A DNA stretch of 64,000 nt from Gryllotalpicola daejeonensis (GCF_039538145.1 NZ_BAABBV010000001.1:1364001-1428000), one strand, 5' to 3'. Counted from the stretch's first letter, positions 47,637-55,890 are shown. Made by a program: numbers and translations. The notes: a model not told the origin generated them from the letters alone.

Positions 47637-48575
47637 GTGACGATCTCACTCGGTTACCAGATCCCCAACTTCACCTACCCCGGCGGCGTCGAGACGCTCT
47701 TCGACACCGTCCTCGCCCAGGCTCGCGAGGCCGAGGGCAGCGGCTTCGACACCGTGCTCGTGATGGACCACTTCTATCAGCTGCCCGGAATCGGAACGCC
47801 CGACCAGCCGATGATGGAGGCATACTCCACGCTCGCCGCGCTCGCGGCATCCACCAGCACCATCCAGCTGTCCGCCCTCGTGACGGGCAACACCTATCGC
47901 AACCCGGCCCTGCTCGCAAAGACGGTGAGCACCCTCGACGTGATCAGCCACGGCCGCGCGATCCTCGGAATCGGCGCCGGCTGGTTCGAGCTCGAGCACG
48001 AGCAGCTCGGCTTCGACTTCGACACCTTCACCGAGCGCTTCGAGAAGCTCGACGAGGCGCTGCAGATCATCCACCCGATGCTGCGCGACGAGCGGCCCGA
48101 GTTCACGGGCAAGTGGTACCGCGTGCACGGTGCGATGAACGTTCCGCGCTTCCGCGACAGCATCCCGATCATGCTCGGCGGCCAGGGCGAGCGGAAGACC
48201 TTCCGGCTCGCGGCGCGCTTCGCCGACCACATGAACATCATCGCCCCGCTCGAGGAGCTGCCCCGCAAGGTGCAGGTGCTGCGCCAGCGGGCGGAGGAGA
48301 TCGACCGCGACCCCGCCACGCTGCCGACCAGCTACCTCGTCAGCGTCGCACTGACCGAGAGCCAGGCCGAGGCGGACGCGGTTCTCGCCAAGCTGCCGGA
48401 GGAGCGCCGCGCCCGCGCCTTCGTCGGCACGGCCGAAGCGATCGCCGAGCGCGTGGCGAACGACATCCTCGGCGCCGGCGTCGACGGCGTCGTCGTGAAC
48501 GCGCCGGTCAACGGTCACGTGCCCGGCGTCGTCACGGCGATCGGCGAGGCGCTCGCACCGCTCGTGAAGGGCTGA
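47637..48575 (+). CDS. F420-dependent LLM-class oxidoreductase
   Basis: A 312-residue luciferase-like monooxygenase-fold enzyme of the F420-type group: LGYQIPNFTYPGG, SGFDTVLVMDHFYQLPGIG, LALVTGNTYRNPALLAK and GIGAGWFELEHEQLGFDF. It uses reduced F420 or FMN to reduce or oxidise an unknown cytoplasmic substrate. A leaderless GTG start, and a 14-bp terminator hairpin just after the stop, so it is monocistronic. Confidence 0.88.
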   Translation: MTISLGYQIPNFTYPGGVETLFDTVLAQAREAEGSGFDTVLVMDHFYQLPGIGTPDQPMMEAYSTLAALAASTSTIQLSALVTGNTYRNPALLAKTVSTLDVISHGRAILGIGAGWFELEHEQLGFDFDTFTERFEKLDEALQIIHPMLRDERPEFTGKWYRVHGAMNVPRFRDSIPIMLGGQGERKTFRLAARFADHMNIIAPLEELPRKVQVLRQRAEEIDRDPATLPTSYLVSVALTESQAEADAVLAKLPEERRARAFVGTAEAIAERVANDILGAGVDGVVVNAPVNGHVPGVVTAIGEALAPLVKG

Positions 48576-48604
48576 GCGCGGTGCGCGCGAACGCCCGTGC
48601 ATGA

Positions 48605-48642
48605 CGCGAGCCCCGGTCGGAATGGTCAGACCGGGGCTCGCG
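48605..48642. terminator. bidirectional terminator hairpin
   Basis: Perfect 14-bp stem CGCGAGCCCCGGTC / GACCGGGGCTCGCG with a 10-base loop, between two convergent genes. Confidence 0.75.
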
Positions 48643-48671
48643 TGTTCATGGGCCTATCGGGCACGCGGCGG

Positions 48672-49085
48672 CTACCCCCTACCGACGGCCAACCCGATCA
48701 GGAATCCGATCAGCGCCGCGATGCCCGCCACCACGGCGACGGACTCGAGCGGGCGGTCCTGCACGGTGTTGATCGCCGTGTCGCGCACCTCGCTCGCCTG
48801 AGCGGCGGCCTGGTTCGCGCCCTGCGACAGATTGTGCCGCGCGTCGTCCAGCGCGCTGTTGACCGCGTGGGTTGCCGAGCTCGCCGCCTGCGACGCGTTC
48901 TTCCGGGTCTCGTCGACGACGTCATGGACCTTCTCGGTGGCCGAGTCGACCGCGCCTTCGGCCGTGCTCGACGCCTGGGCGATGCGGTCGCTTGCGGTGT
49001 CCGCAGCCTTGTCGACCGCGGCGTGCGCGCCCTCGCTCGCCTGCTTCACGCCCTTCTGTGCTGCCTCGTCATTCACTTCAGCCAT
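48672..49085 (-). CDS. ElaB/YqjD (DUF883)-like stress protein
   Basis: A 137-residue protein: a long Ala/Ser/Asp-rich helix (about 1-108, repeated ASEGAH, ADTASDR, ATEKVHD segments) ending in a C-terminal membrane anchor PLESVAVVAGIAALIGFLIGLAVGRG, the end typical of ElaB/YqjD ribosome-associated inner-membrane proteins. It should hold something at the membrane during stress or stationary phase. ATG 49085 has GAGGAG eight bases upstream. The companion small gene follows upstream on the same strand. Confidence 0.7.
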   Translation of the reverse strand: MAEVNDEAAQKGVKQASEGAHAAVDKAADTASDRIAQASSTAEGAVDSATEKVHDVVDETRKNASQAASSATHAVNSALDDARHNLSQGANQAAAQASEVRDTAINTVQDRPLESVAVVAGIAALIGFLIGLAVGRG

Positions 49086-49121
49086 ATCGATCACTCCTCG
49101 TCTCGATGATGCAGTCGTGTC

Positions 49122-49313
49122 TTACAGGGACTTCGCGGCCTTCTCGGCGCGCTTGAGGGCCTGCTTCCTCGCCTTCTTGACGCGAGGGTCGTTCCAGAGG
49201 GCGTCGATGCCCGCCGAGATCTCGCGGTAGCGACCGCGGCCTGCCTTCGCCCCATAGGTGTAGGCGACGAACGCGAGGATGCCCAGCACGAGCAGGGTGA
49301 AGAACTTGCGCAT
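49122..49313 (-). CDS. small membrane-anchored basic protein (YtxH-like)
   Basis: A 63-residue protein: one N-terminal helix (FFTLLVLGILAFVAYTYGAKAG) and a basic helical tail (WNDPRVKKARKQALKRAEKAAKSL). The arrangement is YtxH-like. AAGGGGAG lies three bases before ATG. It precedes the ElaB-like gene on the same strand, 36 bases apart, probably one transcript. Confidence 0.65.
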   Translation of the reverse strand: MRKFFTLLVLGILAFVAYTYGAKAGRGRYREISAGIDALWNDPRVKKARKQALKRAEKAAKSL

Positions 49314-49424
49314 GTGCTCCCCTTTCCTTCGGTACCTACCTTGGGTACCCGGGGAGGCCGTCGTCTACCGCTTGACGATGACGGATGCCTGGCAGTAGCC
49401 GCCTCGCCGGTGAGCGTGGGCCGT

Positions 49425-51131
49425 TCAGCGGCGCGAGAACGAGGTGGCCACCCCACCGAGACTGAAGTACCGGTTCAGGGCGAAGAAGAGCACGACCGGC
49501 AGCACGATGAAGACGAAGCTGATGGGGTCGCCCTTGGCCAGCGGGTAGTTCGCATTCGTGATGAGGATGTTCCCCGCGATCTGCCAGTCGCCCCAGGACA
49601 GCAGGAATACGAACAGTCCTGTCGAGATGACGGCGGGCACCGCGCTCGGCAGCACCACCCGAAAGAACGCGCCAACGACCGAGCAACCGTCTGTCCAGGC
49701 CGCCTCTTCGAGCTCGGTCGGCAGGCTCTGCACGAAGGCGGAGAACATCCACGTCGCGAACCCGAGCGCCATGGCGATGTGCCCGATCTGCACCGAGACG
49801 AACGTGTCGAGCAGCTGGATCCAGTAGAACATCATGAACATCGGCCACAGCAGCAGGAGCACGGGGAACGACTGCACGGTGAAGATCACGGCGCGGATGG
49901 CACCGAGCAGTTTCCCCCTGCCGCGCGCAATCGCGTAGCCGGCGGGCGCGGCGACGATGAGGCACACGACGATGGTGACGGATGCCAGCACCAGGCTGCG
50001 CTCCAGCATGGGCAGAGTCGACGCAGCGAAGCTCGCGGCGATGTTGGCGAAGAAGCCGGCGGCACTGCCACCCCCGAGCACGAACTGGTACAGAACCTCC
50101 TTCAGCGGGGTGAGCAGTATGACCGTGATCACAATGATCATCAGCAGCCGCCACCACCGGCCTTTGGCGGACCCGGACAGCCCCGTGAAACCCCCAACGC
50201 CGTCGGCAGCCACGGCCCAATCGGCACCAGGGCGCTGGGTTCGGCGATAGAGCACGACCGAGACGGCCACGAGGACGATCGTCATCAGCACGCCGGTCGC
50301 GGTGGCGTACCCGACGCCGGTGCCGAAGTGAGCGAAGTTGCCCCACTCCCACGCGAACAGGATCAGGGTTCGCGTCGCGCCTTGCGGGTCACCGCCTGTC
50401 AGCGCAGCGATGCTCTGGAAGTCGTTCAAGCAGAAGATCGCCATCAGAATCCATGCGACGTAGCTCGTCTTCGAGATCATCGGCAGCGTGATCCGGGTGA
50501 GGATCTTCCAGCGCCCGGCTCCGTCGACCTGCGCCGCCTCGTAGGCGCTGCCATCCACGGATGCGAGCGCCGAGGACATCATCAACAGCATGAACGGATA
50601 GCTCTGCCACACCCGGCAGGCGCAGACGACGATCTGTGCGAACAGTGGGTGGGCGAGCACATCCGGATGCGTATCGCCCAATGCCCGCAGCACGAGCAGC
50701 ACCGGTGAGCCCTTGTCGTTCATCAGCCAGTTCCACCCGAACCCGAGCGAGATGATGTTCGGCACGATCCACGGCAGCATGAGCAGCGCGCGCCAGACGC
50801 CGGCGAGCGGAACGCGGGTGCGCAGAAGCAGCGCGAGAGCGAGCCCGAGCGCCCACCCGCCGAAGACCCCGCACGCGACGTAGACGGCCGTGAAGAGCAC
50901 CGCCCGCCAGAACTCGCTGAAGGTCAGCAAGTAGGCGTAGTTGCGCAGCCCGACGAACGGTGCCGCGCCGATCAGGTCGCCGTGGTTGAGCGATTCCCAC
51001 ACGGCCGAACCGAGCGGGTAGATGTTCAGCACGAGCACCAGCACCGCGCACGGAACAGCCAGAAGCAGCAGGGTGCGGTTCAGGCGGGAAGCGCCGCGCC
51101 GCGCGATCTGGACCGACACCCGGCACTCCAC
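49425..51131 (-). CDS. fused double ABC sugar-transport permease (MalF-MalG-like)
   Basis: A 568-residue protein holding two complete binding-protein-dependent permease domains in one chain: the first (about 20-296) with EAA loop EAAQVDGAGRWKILTRITLP at 198-217, the second (about 328-560) with EEAAWTDGCSVVGAFFRVVLP at 475-495. Linker residues 297-327 are hydrophilic. Each half has six or so helices. Normally these are two genes (MalF and MalG types). No solute-binding protein or ATPase gene is in the window. The start is GTG 51131 or GTG 51119; the latter has GGAG six bases upstream. It sits just after tRNA-Ala on the same strand. Confidence 0.85.
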   Translation of the reverse strand: MECRVSVQIARRGASRLNRTLLLLAVPCAVLVLVLNIYPLGSAVWESLNHGDLIGAAPFVGLRNYAYLLTFSEFWRAVLFTAVYVACGVFGGWALGLALALLLRTRVPLAGVWRALLMLPWIVPNIISLGFGWNWLMNDKGSPVLLVLRALGDTHPDVLAHPLFAQIVVCACRVWQSYPFMLLMMSSALASVDGSAYEAAQVDGAGRWKILTRITLPMISKTSYVAWILMAIFCLNDFQSIAALTGGDPQGATRTLILFAWEWGNFAHFGTGVGYATATGVLMTIVLVAVSVVLYRRTQRPGADWAVAADGVGGFTGLSGSAKGRWWRLLMIIVITVILLTPLKEVLYQFVLGGGSAAGFFANIAASFAASTLPMLERSLVLASVTIVVCLIVAAPAGYAIARGRGKLLGAIRAVIFTVQSFPVLLLLWPMFMMFYWIQLLDTFVSVQIGHIAMALGFATWMFSAFVQSLPTELEEAAWTDGCSVVGAFFRVVLPSAVPAVISTGLFVFLLSWGDWQIAGNILITNANYPLAKGDPISFVFIVLPVVLFFALNRYFSLGGVATSFSRR

Positions 51132-51201
51132 TCTCTCGTTGCCGAGTCATGTATAGCGGTCGAGAGATGCTCAGGGCAACAGATTTTGAGACAACGAGAA
51201 A

Positions 51202-51231
51202 GCCCCGGCCAGAACTGCTTCTGACCGGGGC
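51202..51231 (-). terminator. terminator after tRNA-Ala
   Basis: On the minus strand GCCCCGGTCAG pairs with CTGGCCGGGGC (one T-G pair) across an 8-base loop, followed by TTTCTC. Confidence 0.8.
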
Positions 51232-51234
51232 GTT

Positions 51235-51310
51235 TGGTGGATCCTAGGGGATTCGAACCCCTGACCTTCTCATTGCGAACGAGACGCGCTACCAACTGCG
51301 CCAAGGACCC
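51235..51310 (-). tRNA. tRNA-Ala (anticodon CGC)
   Basis: A full cloverleaf: acceptor GGGTCCT/AGGATCC with the G3-U70 pair that identifies alanine tRNA, D-loop with AGTTGGTAG, anticodon loop TTCGCAA (anticodon CGC, reading GCG), T-arm with GGTTCGAATCC, discriminator A and an encoded CCA. GCG is a very common codon in this high-GC DNA. Confidence 0.95.
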
Positions 51311-51322
51311 AAGTGCCTAAAA

Positions 51323-51328
51323 AGACTA
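51323..51328 (-). promoter_or_regulatory. -10 box of tRNA-Ala
   Basis: TAGTCT on the minus strand, about 12 bases before the mature 5' end. Confidence 0.45.
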
Positions 51329-51367
51329 TCACGGCGCGAGCCGCGGTCTTGACCAGCGGGCGCTCGG

Positions 51368-52594
51368 CTAGACCGCGCGACGGCGGCGCAGCGCCTCGTC
51401 GAGGTTCATCGCAGGGCCCTGCGCGTCGCCGATGATGCCCATGCGCGCGTAGCGGGAATCAGGGGCCGGGGATGCCTGTGCCGCAGGCGCCTCGCGGTCT
51501 CCATTCGGCTTCGCCGCGTCGACCGGCGAAGCGGCGGTAGCCGCCGAGGCCTTCGCGACAGGCACCGGGGAGTCGTTCGCGGCGAGGTGGCCGCCGAGCA
51601 CACCGGAGCGCCCGGCCGCAGCTGCGGGCTTCGACGGCACGAGCTTGGCGATGCGCGGCCCGCGGGCGGCGGCGAGCTCTGCCGCGCGCTCCTCGATCTC
51701 GGCACGAGCGGCCGCACGGCGCAGCTCGGCGGCGGCCGACACCGACGCCATCGTGGCCGCGGCGACGGTGCCGCGCGAGAGGTGCAGGGGCCGCGGCAAC
51801 GGCTGCGGCGTCCACGGCACGGACTCGACGTACTCGATCTCGTCGGCCTGCTCGGCCGGGGCTTCGAACTCAGCGTGGTCGTACAGCGCTCCACCGCCCG
51901 CGGCAGCGCGCGTCAGCGAGCGGGTCGCTCGGCGGGCATCCGTCACTCGCTTGGAAAGCCGCGCCAGCGCGGCCAGCGCGCCCACGAACAGCACGGCACC
52001 CACCGCGAGCGGCACGATCGACCAGCCCATGATGACGCCGACGGCGAGCGACAGGATGCCGACAAGCAGCGCGCACGTCGACAGGATGCGCCCGCGGCGA
52101 ATCCCCTTGGCGACGTTCGCCGGCAGCACGGCGCCGGCCGCGCGGGCCTTGCGCTCGGCGGCCTCCATGCGCTCGCGGGTCGCGGCCATGCGGGCGCGCG
52201 CCTCGGCGGCGGCCCACGCGCGTGCCTGCGCGGCAGCCTGTGCCTCGGCGCGAGCCTGCGCCTCTGCGTCCGCCTTCTTCTCGGCCAGCAGCTGTGCTTC
52301 GGCGCGGGCTGCGATGGCGGCGCGTTCCTTCGCCTCGGCGATGGCGCGCTGCTGAACCTTGCGGAGCGCCTTCTGCGTCTCCGCGATGTCGCGTGCGGTG
52401 GCCTCCACGTGGATCTCCTCCGGAACCTCGGCTGCCTCAGCGAGGATGCGCAGCGTCTGCTGCAACCGGACGGCATTGCGCTCGGTTGCCATGTATTCGC
52501 GGCGTCGCAGCCACGTCGGTATCAGGTAGGCGAGCCACAGCGCCGCGGCGAGCGCCACGACGACGCCACCTCCGAGCAGGTTCCCGTCCGCCAT
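51368..52594 (-). CDS. coiled-coil membrane protein, unknown
   Basis: A 408-residue protein: an N-terminal membrane helix (about 8-28), a long Ala/Glu/Arg-rich coiled coil (about 55-160), a pair of helices (about 170-215) and a disordered Ala/Pro-rich C-terminus that ends in MNLDEALRRRRAV. It is a Microbacteriaceae-type conserved protein downstream of the GNAT gene; function unknown. The C-terminal linker includes one copy of the dispersed repeat (51496-51528), read as AKPNGDRE. ATG 52594 follows TACCAT by six bases. Confidence 0.7.
   Translation of the reverse strand: MADGNLLGGGVVVALAAALWLAYLIPTWLRRREYMATERNAVRLQQTLRILAEAAEVPEEIHVEATARDIAETQKALRKVQQRAIAEAKERAAIAARAEAQLLAEKKADAEAQARAEAQAAAQARAWAAAEARARMAATRERMEAAERKARAAGAVLPANVAKGIRRGRILSTCALLVGILSLAVGVIMGWSIVPLAVGAVLFVGALAALARLSKRVTDARRATRSLTRAAAGGGALYDHAEFEAPAEQADEIEYVESVPWTPQPLPRPLHLSRGTVAAATMASVSAAAELRRAAARAEIEERAAELAAARGPRIAKLVPSKPAAAAGRSGVLGGHLAANDSPVPVAKASAATAASPVDAAKPNGDREAPAAQASPAPDSRYARMGIIGDAQGPAMNLDEALRRRRAV
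51496..51528 (+). repeat. dispersed palindromic repeat, copy B (inside coiled-coil gene)
   Basis: 31 of 33 positions agree with the copy between GNAT and galU. Core GGTCTCCATTCGGCTTCGCC. The gene reads it in a different frame from the FUSC copy. Confidence 0.55.
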
Positions 52595-52600
52595 GGGGCG

Positions 52601-52606
52601 ATGGTA
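52601..52606 (-). promoter_or_regulatory. -10 box, leaderless start of coiled-coil protein
   Basis: TACCAT on the minus strand, six bases before ATG 52594. Confidence 0.5.
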
Positions 52607-52662
52607 TGGGCGATCTCGGGGCCGATCGGGGAAATTACACGCGTGTCATTCGACGGGGTGCG

Positions 52663-53319
52663 CTACTTGATCACAGGAAGTTGCTGCTGCGCGGCCAACA
52701 CGTCAGCCTCGGGGCGCGTCGCGGCGAACTCCGGAACGGCGCCGTCCTTCCAGCGCCGCAGCACGCCCTGGCGCACCTCTTCCACCACGAGCGCGAAGCA
52801 GAAGTGGTCGCGCCAGTCGCCGTTGATGTGGATGTAGCGGCGCCGCAGCCCCTCGTACCGGAATCCCAGCTTCTCGACGACGCGCAGCGAGGGCTTGTTC
52901 TCGGGTCGGATGCAGATCTCGATGCGGTGCAGGCCCAGCTGGAAGAAGCAGTAGTCGGTGACGAGTGCGACCGAGATCGGGGTGATGTTCTTGCCGGCGA
53001 AGCGCTCGGAGACCCAGTAGCCGATCGTCGCGCTCGACAGCGAGCCGTAGGTGACCGACGAGACGTTGAGCTGGCCGGCCAGCTGCCCCTCGTACTCCAT
53101 GAGGAACGGCAGGCCGTGACCGGCGCGCGCGTTCGAGAGCAGGGCGCGAATGCTCGATCGGGTGTCGAACCCCGCCGGGCCGTGCGGGTTCGTGGCCTCC
53201 CACTGCCGCAGCCAGCCGCGGTTGTCGAGCAGCTCGCGCTCGAGAGACCTCGCGTCGCGCACGCGGACAGGGCGCACCGTGATCGGGCCGTCCGTCAGCG
53301 TCGGCAGAAACAAGGCCAT
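52663..53319 (-). CDS. RimJ/RimL-type GNAT acetyltransferase
   Basis: A 218-residue acetyltransferase of the ribosomal-protein/RimJ-like group: LTDGPITVRPVRVRDARSLE at the start, IGYWVSERFAGKNITPISVALV with the acetyl-CoA loop and NKPSLRVVEKLGFRYEGLRRRYIHINGDWRDHFCFALV at the end. Targets are N-terminal or side-chain amines of proteins or aminoglycoside-like compounds. I chose ATG 53319, preceded by TACTCT at seven bases, over the upstream ATG inside the inverted-repeat element. Confidence 0.85.
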   Translation of the reverse strand: MALFLPTLTDGPITVRPVRVRDARSLERELLDNRGWLRQWEATNPHGPAGFDTRSSIRALLSNARAGHGLPFLMEYEGQLAGQLNVSSVTYGSLSSATIGYWVSERFAGKNITPISVALVTDYCFFQLGLHRIEICIRPENKPSLRVVEKLGFRYEGLRRRYIHINGDWRDHFCFALVVEEVRQGVLRRWKDGAVPEFAATRPEADVLAAQQQLPVIK

Positions 53320-53326
53320 GCGGATC

Positions 53327-53332
53327 AGAGTA
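53327..53332 (-). promoter_or_regulatory. -10 box, leaderless start of GNAT gene
   Basis: TACTCT on the minus strand, seven bases before ATG 53319. Confidence 0.55.
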
Positions 53333-53342
53333 TCCGCAGAGC

Positions 53343-53452
53343 AGGTCTCCATTCACTCGCTATGCGCGTGAGCCGACAAACAGAGCCTCGCTTCGCTCGT
53401 GAGTCGACCAGCGAGCGCCGCTGGTCGACTCGGCGAAGCCGAATGGAGACCT
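53343..53452. repeat. 110-bp element with 12-bp inverted ends (copy A)
   Basis: AGGTCTCCATTC (53343-53354) and GAATGGAGACCT (53441-53452) are perfect inverted ends. Inside is a 13-bp hairpin, GAGTCGACCAGCG / CGCTGGTCGACTC (53401-53413 and 53419-53431), flanked by GCTTCGC/GCGAAGC. It fills the gap between the GNAT start and the galU stop, and the galU TAG lies within the right end. It resembles a MITE or REP-type palindromic unit; there is no transposase. Confidence 0.7.
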
Positions 53453-54416
53453 AGGCGCCGTGGATGATCGGAATCGCCCCGGTGTTCGGGTTCGGCAGCA
53501 CCTCGCTCGCGGGAATCTGCTCGGGCAGGCTCGACGCGTACTCGATCAGCCAGTGGCGGAAGTCGGGGCCGAGGTCTTCGCGATCGGCGGCGATGCGCAC
53601 GATCGACTTGAGGTAGTCGAGCCGGTCGCCCGTGTCGTAGCGGCGGCCGCGGAAGACGACGCCGTACACGCCGCCCATCCAACCGGGGCCTTCTGCCATC
53701 GTCTGCAGCGCGTCGGTCAGCTGGATCTCGCCGCCCTTGCCCGGCGCCGTGTGCTCGAGGATGTTGAAGATCTCGGGACGCAGCACGTAGCGGCCGATGA
53801 TCGCGTAGTTGCTCGGGGCGTCTTCGGCCTTCGGCTTCTCGACGAGGCCGGTGATCTTGACCACGTCGGGGTCGTCGGTGGTCTCGACGGCCGCGGCGCC
53901 GTAGAGGTGGATCTGGCTCGGGTCGACCTCGAGCAGCGCGACGACCGTGGTGTGCTGCGTCTCGGCGACGTCGAGCATCTTCGTCAGCAGCGGGTCGCGC
54001 TGGTCGATGATGTCGTCACCGAGCAGCACCGCGAAGGACTCGTTGCCGACGTGCGGGCGGGCGCGCAGCACCGCGTGGCCGAGACCCTTCGGGTCGCCCT
54101 GGCGCACGTAGTGCATGTCGGCGAGCTCGGTCGAGAAGTTGACCTTGCGCAGCTTGTCGGTGTCGCCCTTCTTCTCGAGGGATGCTTCGAGCTCGGCCGC
54201 GCGGTCGAAGTGGTTCTCGAGGGCGTTCTTGTTGCGACCGGTGACGAGCAGGACGTCGTGCAGACCGGAGTCCACCGCCTCTTGGACCACGTACTGGATG
54301 GCCGGGGTGTCCACCACCGGCAGCATCTCCTTCGGCATCGCCTTCGTCGCGGGCAGGAATCGGGTTCCGAGACCTGCGGCGGGAATGACGGCTTTCGTGA
54401 TCGATGACTTCGCCAT
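53451..54416 (-). CDS. galU: UTP-glucose-1-phosphate uridylyltransferase
   Basis: A 321-residue GalU: the nucleotidyltransferase signature AVIPAAGLGTRFLPATKAMPKEMLPVVD with the activating Lys, then VQEAVDSGLHDVLLVTGR, AVLLGDDIID and VVKITGLVEKPKAEDAPSNYAIIGRYVL. It makes UDP-glucose from UTP and glucose-1-phosphate for cell-wall and glycan synthesis. The ATG at 54416 follows TACGCT by seven bases; the divergent cyclo-ligase gene starts 41 bases away. Confidence 0.95.
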   Translation of the reverse strand: MAKSSITKAVIPAAGLGTRFLPATKAMPKEMLPVVDTPAIQYVVQEAVDSGLHDVLLVTGRNKNALENHFDRAAELEASLEKKGDTDKLRKVNFSTELADMHYVRQGDPKGLGHAVLRARPHVGNESFAVLLGDDIIDQRDPLLTKMLDVAETQHTTVVALLEVDPSQIHLYGAAAVETTDDPDVVKITGLVEKPKAEDAPSNYAIIGRYVLRPEIFNILEHTAPGKGGEIQLTDALQTMAEGPGWMGGVYGVVFRGRRYDTGDRLDYLKSIVRIAADREDLGPDFRHWLIEYASSLPEQIPASEVLPNPNTGAIPIIHGA

Positions 54417-54423
54417 GGCTCTC

Positions 54424-54429
54424 AGCGTA
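54424..54429 (-). promoter_or_regulatory. -10 box, leaderless start of galU
   Basis: TACGCT on the minus strand, seven bases before ATG 54416. Confidence 0.55.
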
Positions 54430-54444
54430 CAGATCGGCACTCCC

Positions 54445-54450
54445 TAAAAT
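54445..54450 (+). promoter_or_regulatory. -10 box, leaderless start of cyclo-ligase gene
   Basis: TAAAAT, six bases before ATG 54457; back-to-back with the galU promoter. Confidence 0.6.
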
Positions 54451-54456
54451 GTCGCC

Positions 54457-55074
54457 ATGTCCGGTGACGAGATCGCAAACCAGAAGCGCGCGCTGCGCGC
54501 CGAACTGCGGGAACGCCGCCGGAACAAGCCGTTCGTCACGGTCGAACGCGAGAGTGAGCAGCTCACGGAGCGACTTAAGTCCCTCGTCGGGGGCTTGCGC
54601 GCGACATCCCTCTCTGCATATTTGTCGTCACCCACCGAGCCGAACACGCGGCCGTTTCTGAACTGGGCGCGCGCGGCGGGCATCCGCACGCTGCTGCCCA
54701 TCTCGCGCGTCGACGGGCTGCTCGACTGGACGACCGGCGACGGTGAATCCGAGGCGATCAACGCGCTCGGCGTGCCGGAGGCGGTCGGCGAGCTGCTCGG
54801 GCCGATGGCGATCGACGAGGTCGACCTCATCCTGGTGCCGGCGGCCTCGGTGGACGAATCCGGCATGCGCCTCGGCTGGGGCAAGGGCTATTTCGACAAG
54901 ATGCTCGGCAGCATGGGAAAATGTCCCCCGGTATTTGCCGTGCTGTTCGACGACGAACTGGTTGACGAGGTACCCCGCGAGCGGCACGACGAGCCAGTCG
55001 ACGGGGTGGTGACCCCGAGCCGCATCGTGCCGCTGTCGAAGCGCGCGAAGGGTCTGGGGCTTCCCGAGCTCTGA
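54457..55074 (+). CDS. 5-formyltetrahydrofolate cyclo-ligase
   Basis: A 205-residue enzyme of the MTHFS family, which turns 5-formyl-THF into 5,10-methenyl-THF using ATP. The N-terminal KRALRAELRERRRNKP holds the nucleotide-binding basic cluster; LILVPAASVDESGMRLGWGKGYFDKML is the classic folate/ATP loop with the family's GxGxGYYD-like run. It feeds one-carbon metabolism. Leaderless start. The FmdB and mscL genes follow on the same strand. Confidence 0.9.
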   Translation: MSGDEIANQKRALRAELRERRRNKPFVTVERESEQLTERLKSLVGGLRATSLSAYLSSPTEPNTRPFLNWARAAGIRTLLPISRVDGLLDWTTGDGESEAINALGVPEAVGELLGPMAIDEVDLILVPAASVDESGMRLGWGKGYFDKMLGSMGKCPPVFAVLFDDELVDEVPRERHDEPVDGVVTPSRIVPLSKRAKGLGLPEL

Positions 55075-55118
55075 CCGGCGGTCGTCGCGAGCGGCGCGGC
55101 TCGAGAACGCGAGGAACC

Positions 55119-55370
55119 ATGCCCACCTACTCCTATAAGTGCACAGAATGCGGCCACGCCTTCGACATCGTGCAGTCGATCAGCGACAGTTCGCTCACCG
55201 CATGCCCGAACTGCGGCGGCGCCCTGCGCAAGGTCTTCGGACTGACCGGCGTGACCTTCAACGGCAGCGGCTTCTACCGCACCGACTCGCGCAGCGGCTC
55301 TGCGGGCGACGCGCCGAAGTCCTCCTCGGGCAGCGCGTCCTCCGGTGGCTCGGGCTCGTCGGGGTCCTAA
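55119..55370 (+). CDS. FmdB-family zinc ribbon protein
   Basis: An 83-residue protein with the FmdB N-terminal zinc ribbon: PTYSYKCTECGHAFDIVQ, then ACPNCGGALRKVFGLTGVTFNGSGFYRTD, four Cys in two CxxC pairs. The C-terminal third is Ser/Gly-rich and disordered. The role is not firmly known; FmdB was named as a putative regulator in methylotrophs. ATG 55119 has GCGAGGAAC upstream. Next gene is mscL. Confidence 0.88.
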   Translation: MPTYSYKCTECGHAFDIVQSISDSSLTACPNCGGALRKVFGLTGVTFNGSGFYRTDSRSGSAGDAPKSSSGSASSGGSGSSGS

Positions 55371-55428
55371 TATGCAGGTGAACGCCCCGGACTCACGGCG
55401 GGCGCAGGCAGTTCGCGAAGGGAGCAAA

Positions 55429-55890
55429 GTGCTCAAGGGCTTCAGAGACTTCATCATGCGCGGCAACGTCATCGACCTTGCCGTCGCGGTCGTCATCGGT
55501 GCAGCGTTCACGGCTGTCGTGACCGCCATCGTCACCGGCATCATCAACCCGCTGATCAGCGCGGTCTTCAATGCGAAGAGCCTCGACAACGCGCTCAAGG
55601 TCGGCATCCCCACCATCGGCGGAGAGAAGTCGTTCCTGCTGTTCGGCTCGGTCATCGGCGCGATCATCAGCTTCCTGGCGGTCGCTGCTGTCGTGTACTT
55701 CGTGATGGTCCTGCCGATGAACCACTTCAAGGACCGGCTGGATGCCCGCAAGAAGGCCGGCCAGCCCGACGAGCCGCCGGCACCGACCGACGTCGAGCTG
55801 CTCGCCGAGATCCGCGACCTGCTGAAGGCGCAGGCCGCAGCCGGTCAGACGCCGAGCATCCCGCCGCAGTCGCTGCCGCCGCAGGCGTAG
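55429..55890 (+). CDS. mscL: large-conductance mechanosensitive channel
   Basis: A 153-residue MscL: the N-terminal amphipathic helix FRDFIMRGNVIDLAVAVVIGAAF leading into transmembrane helix 1, a loop (about 45-75) and transmembrane helix 2 (about 80-102), then a cytoplasmic helical bundle with PTDVELLAEIRDLL. It opens at high membrane tension to release osmolytes. I chose GTG 55429 (VLKGFRDF), which has GAAGGGAG just upstream, over ATG 55372, which would add a long, unusual leader; both stay possible. The tail is Pro/Gln-rich. Confidence 0.9.
   Translation: MLKGFRDFIMRGNVIDLAVAVVIGAAFTAVVTAIVTGIINPLISAVFNAKSLDNALKVGIPTIGGEKSFLLFGSVIGAIISFLAVAAVVYFVMVLPMNHFKDRLDARKKAGQPDEPPAPTDVELLAEIRDLLKAQAAAGQTPSIPPQSLPPQA

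Noticed and set aside
51235..51310. tRNA-Ala as an attachment site for an integrated element
   Set aside because: No integrase or second copy of the tRNA 3' end is seen nearby, so only the position of the orphan permease suggests it.
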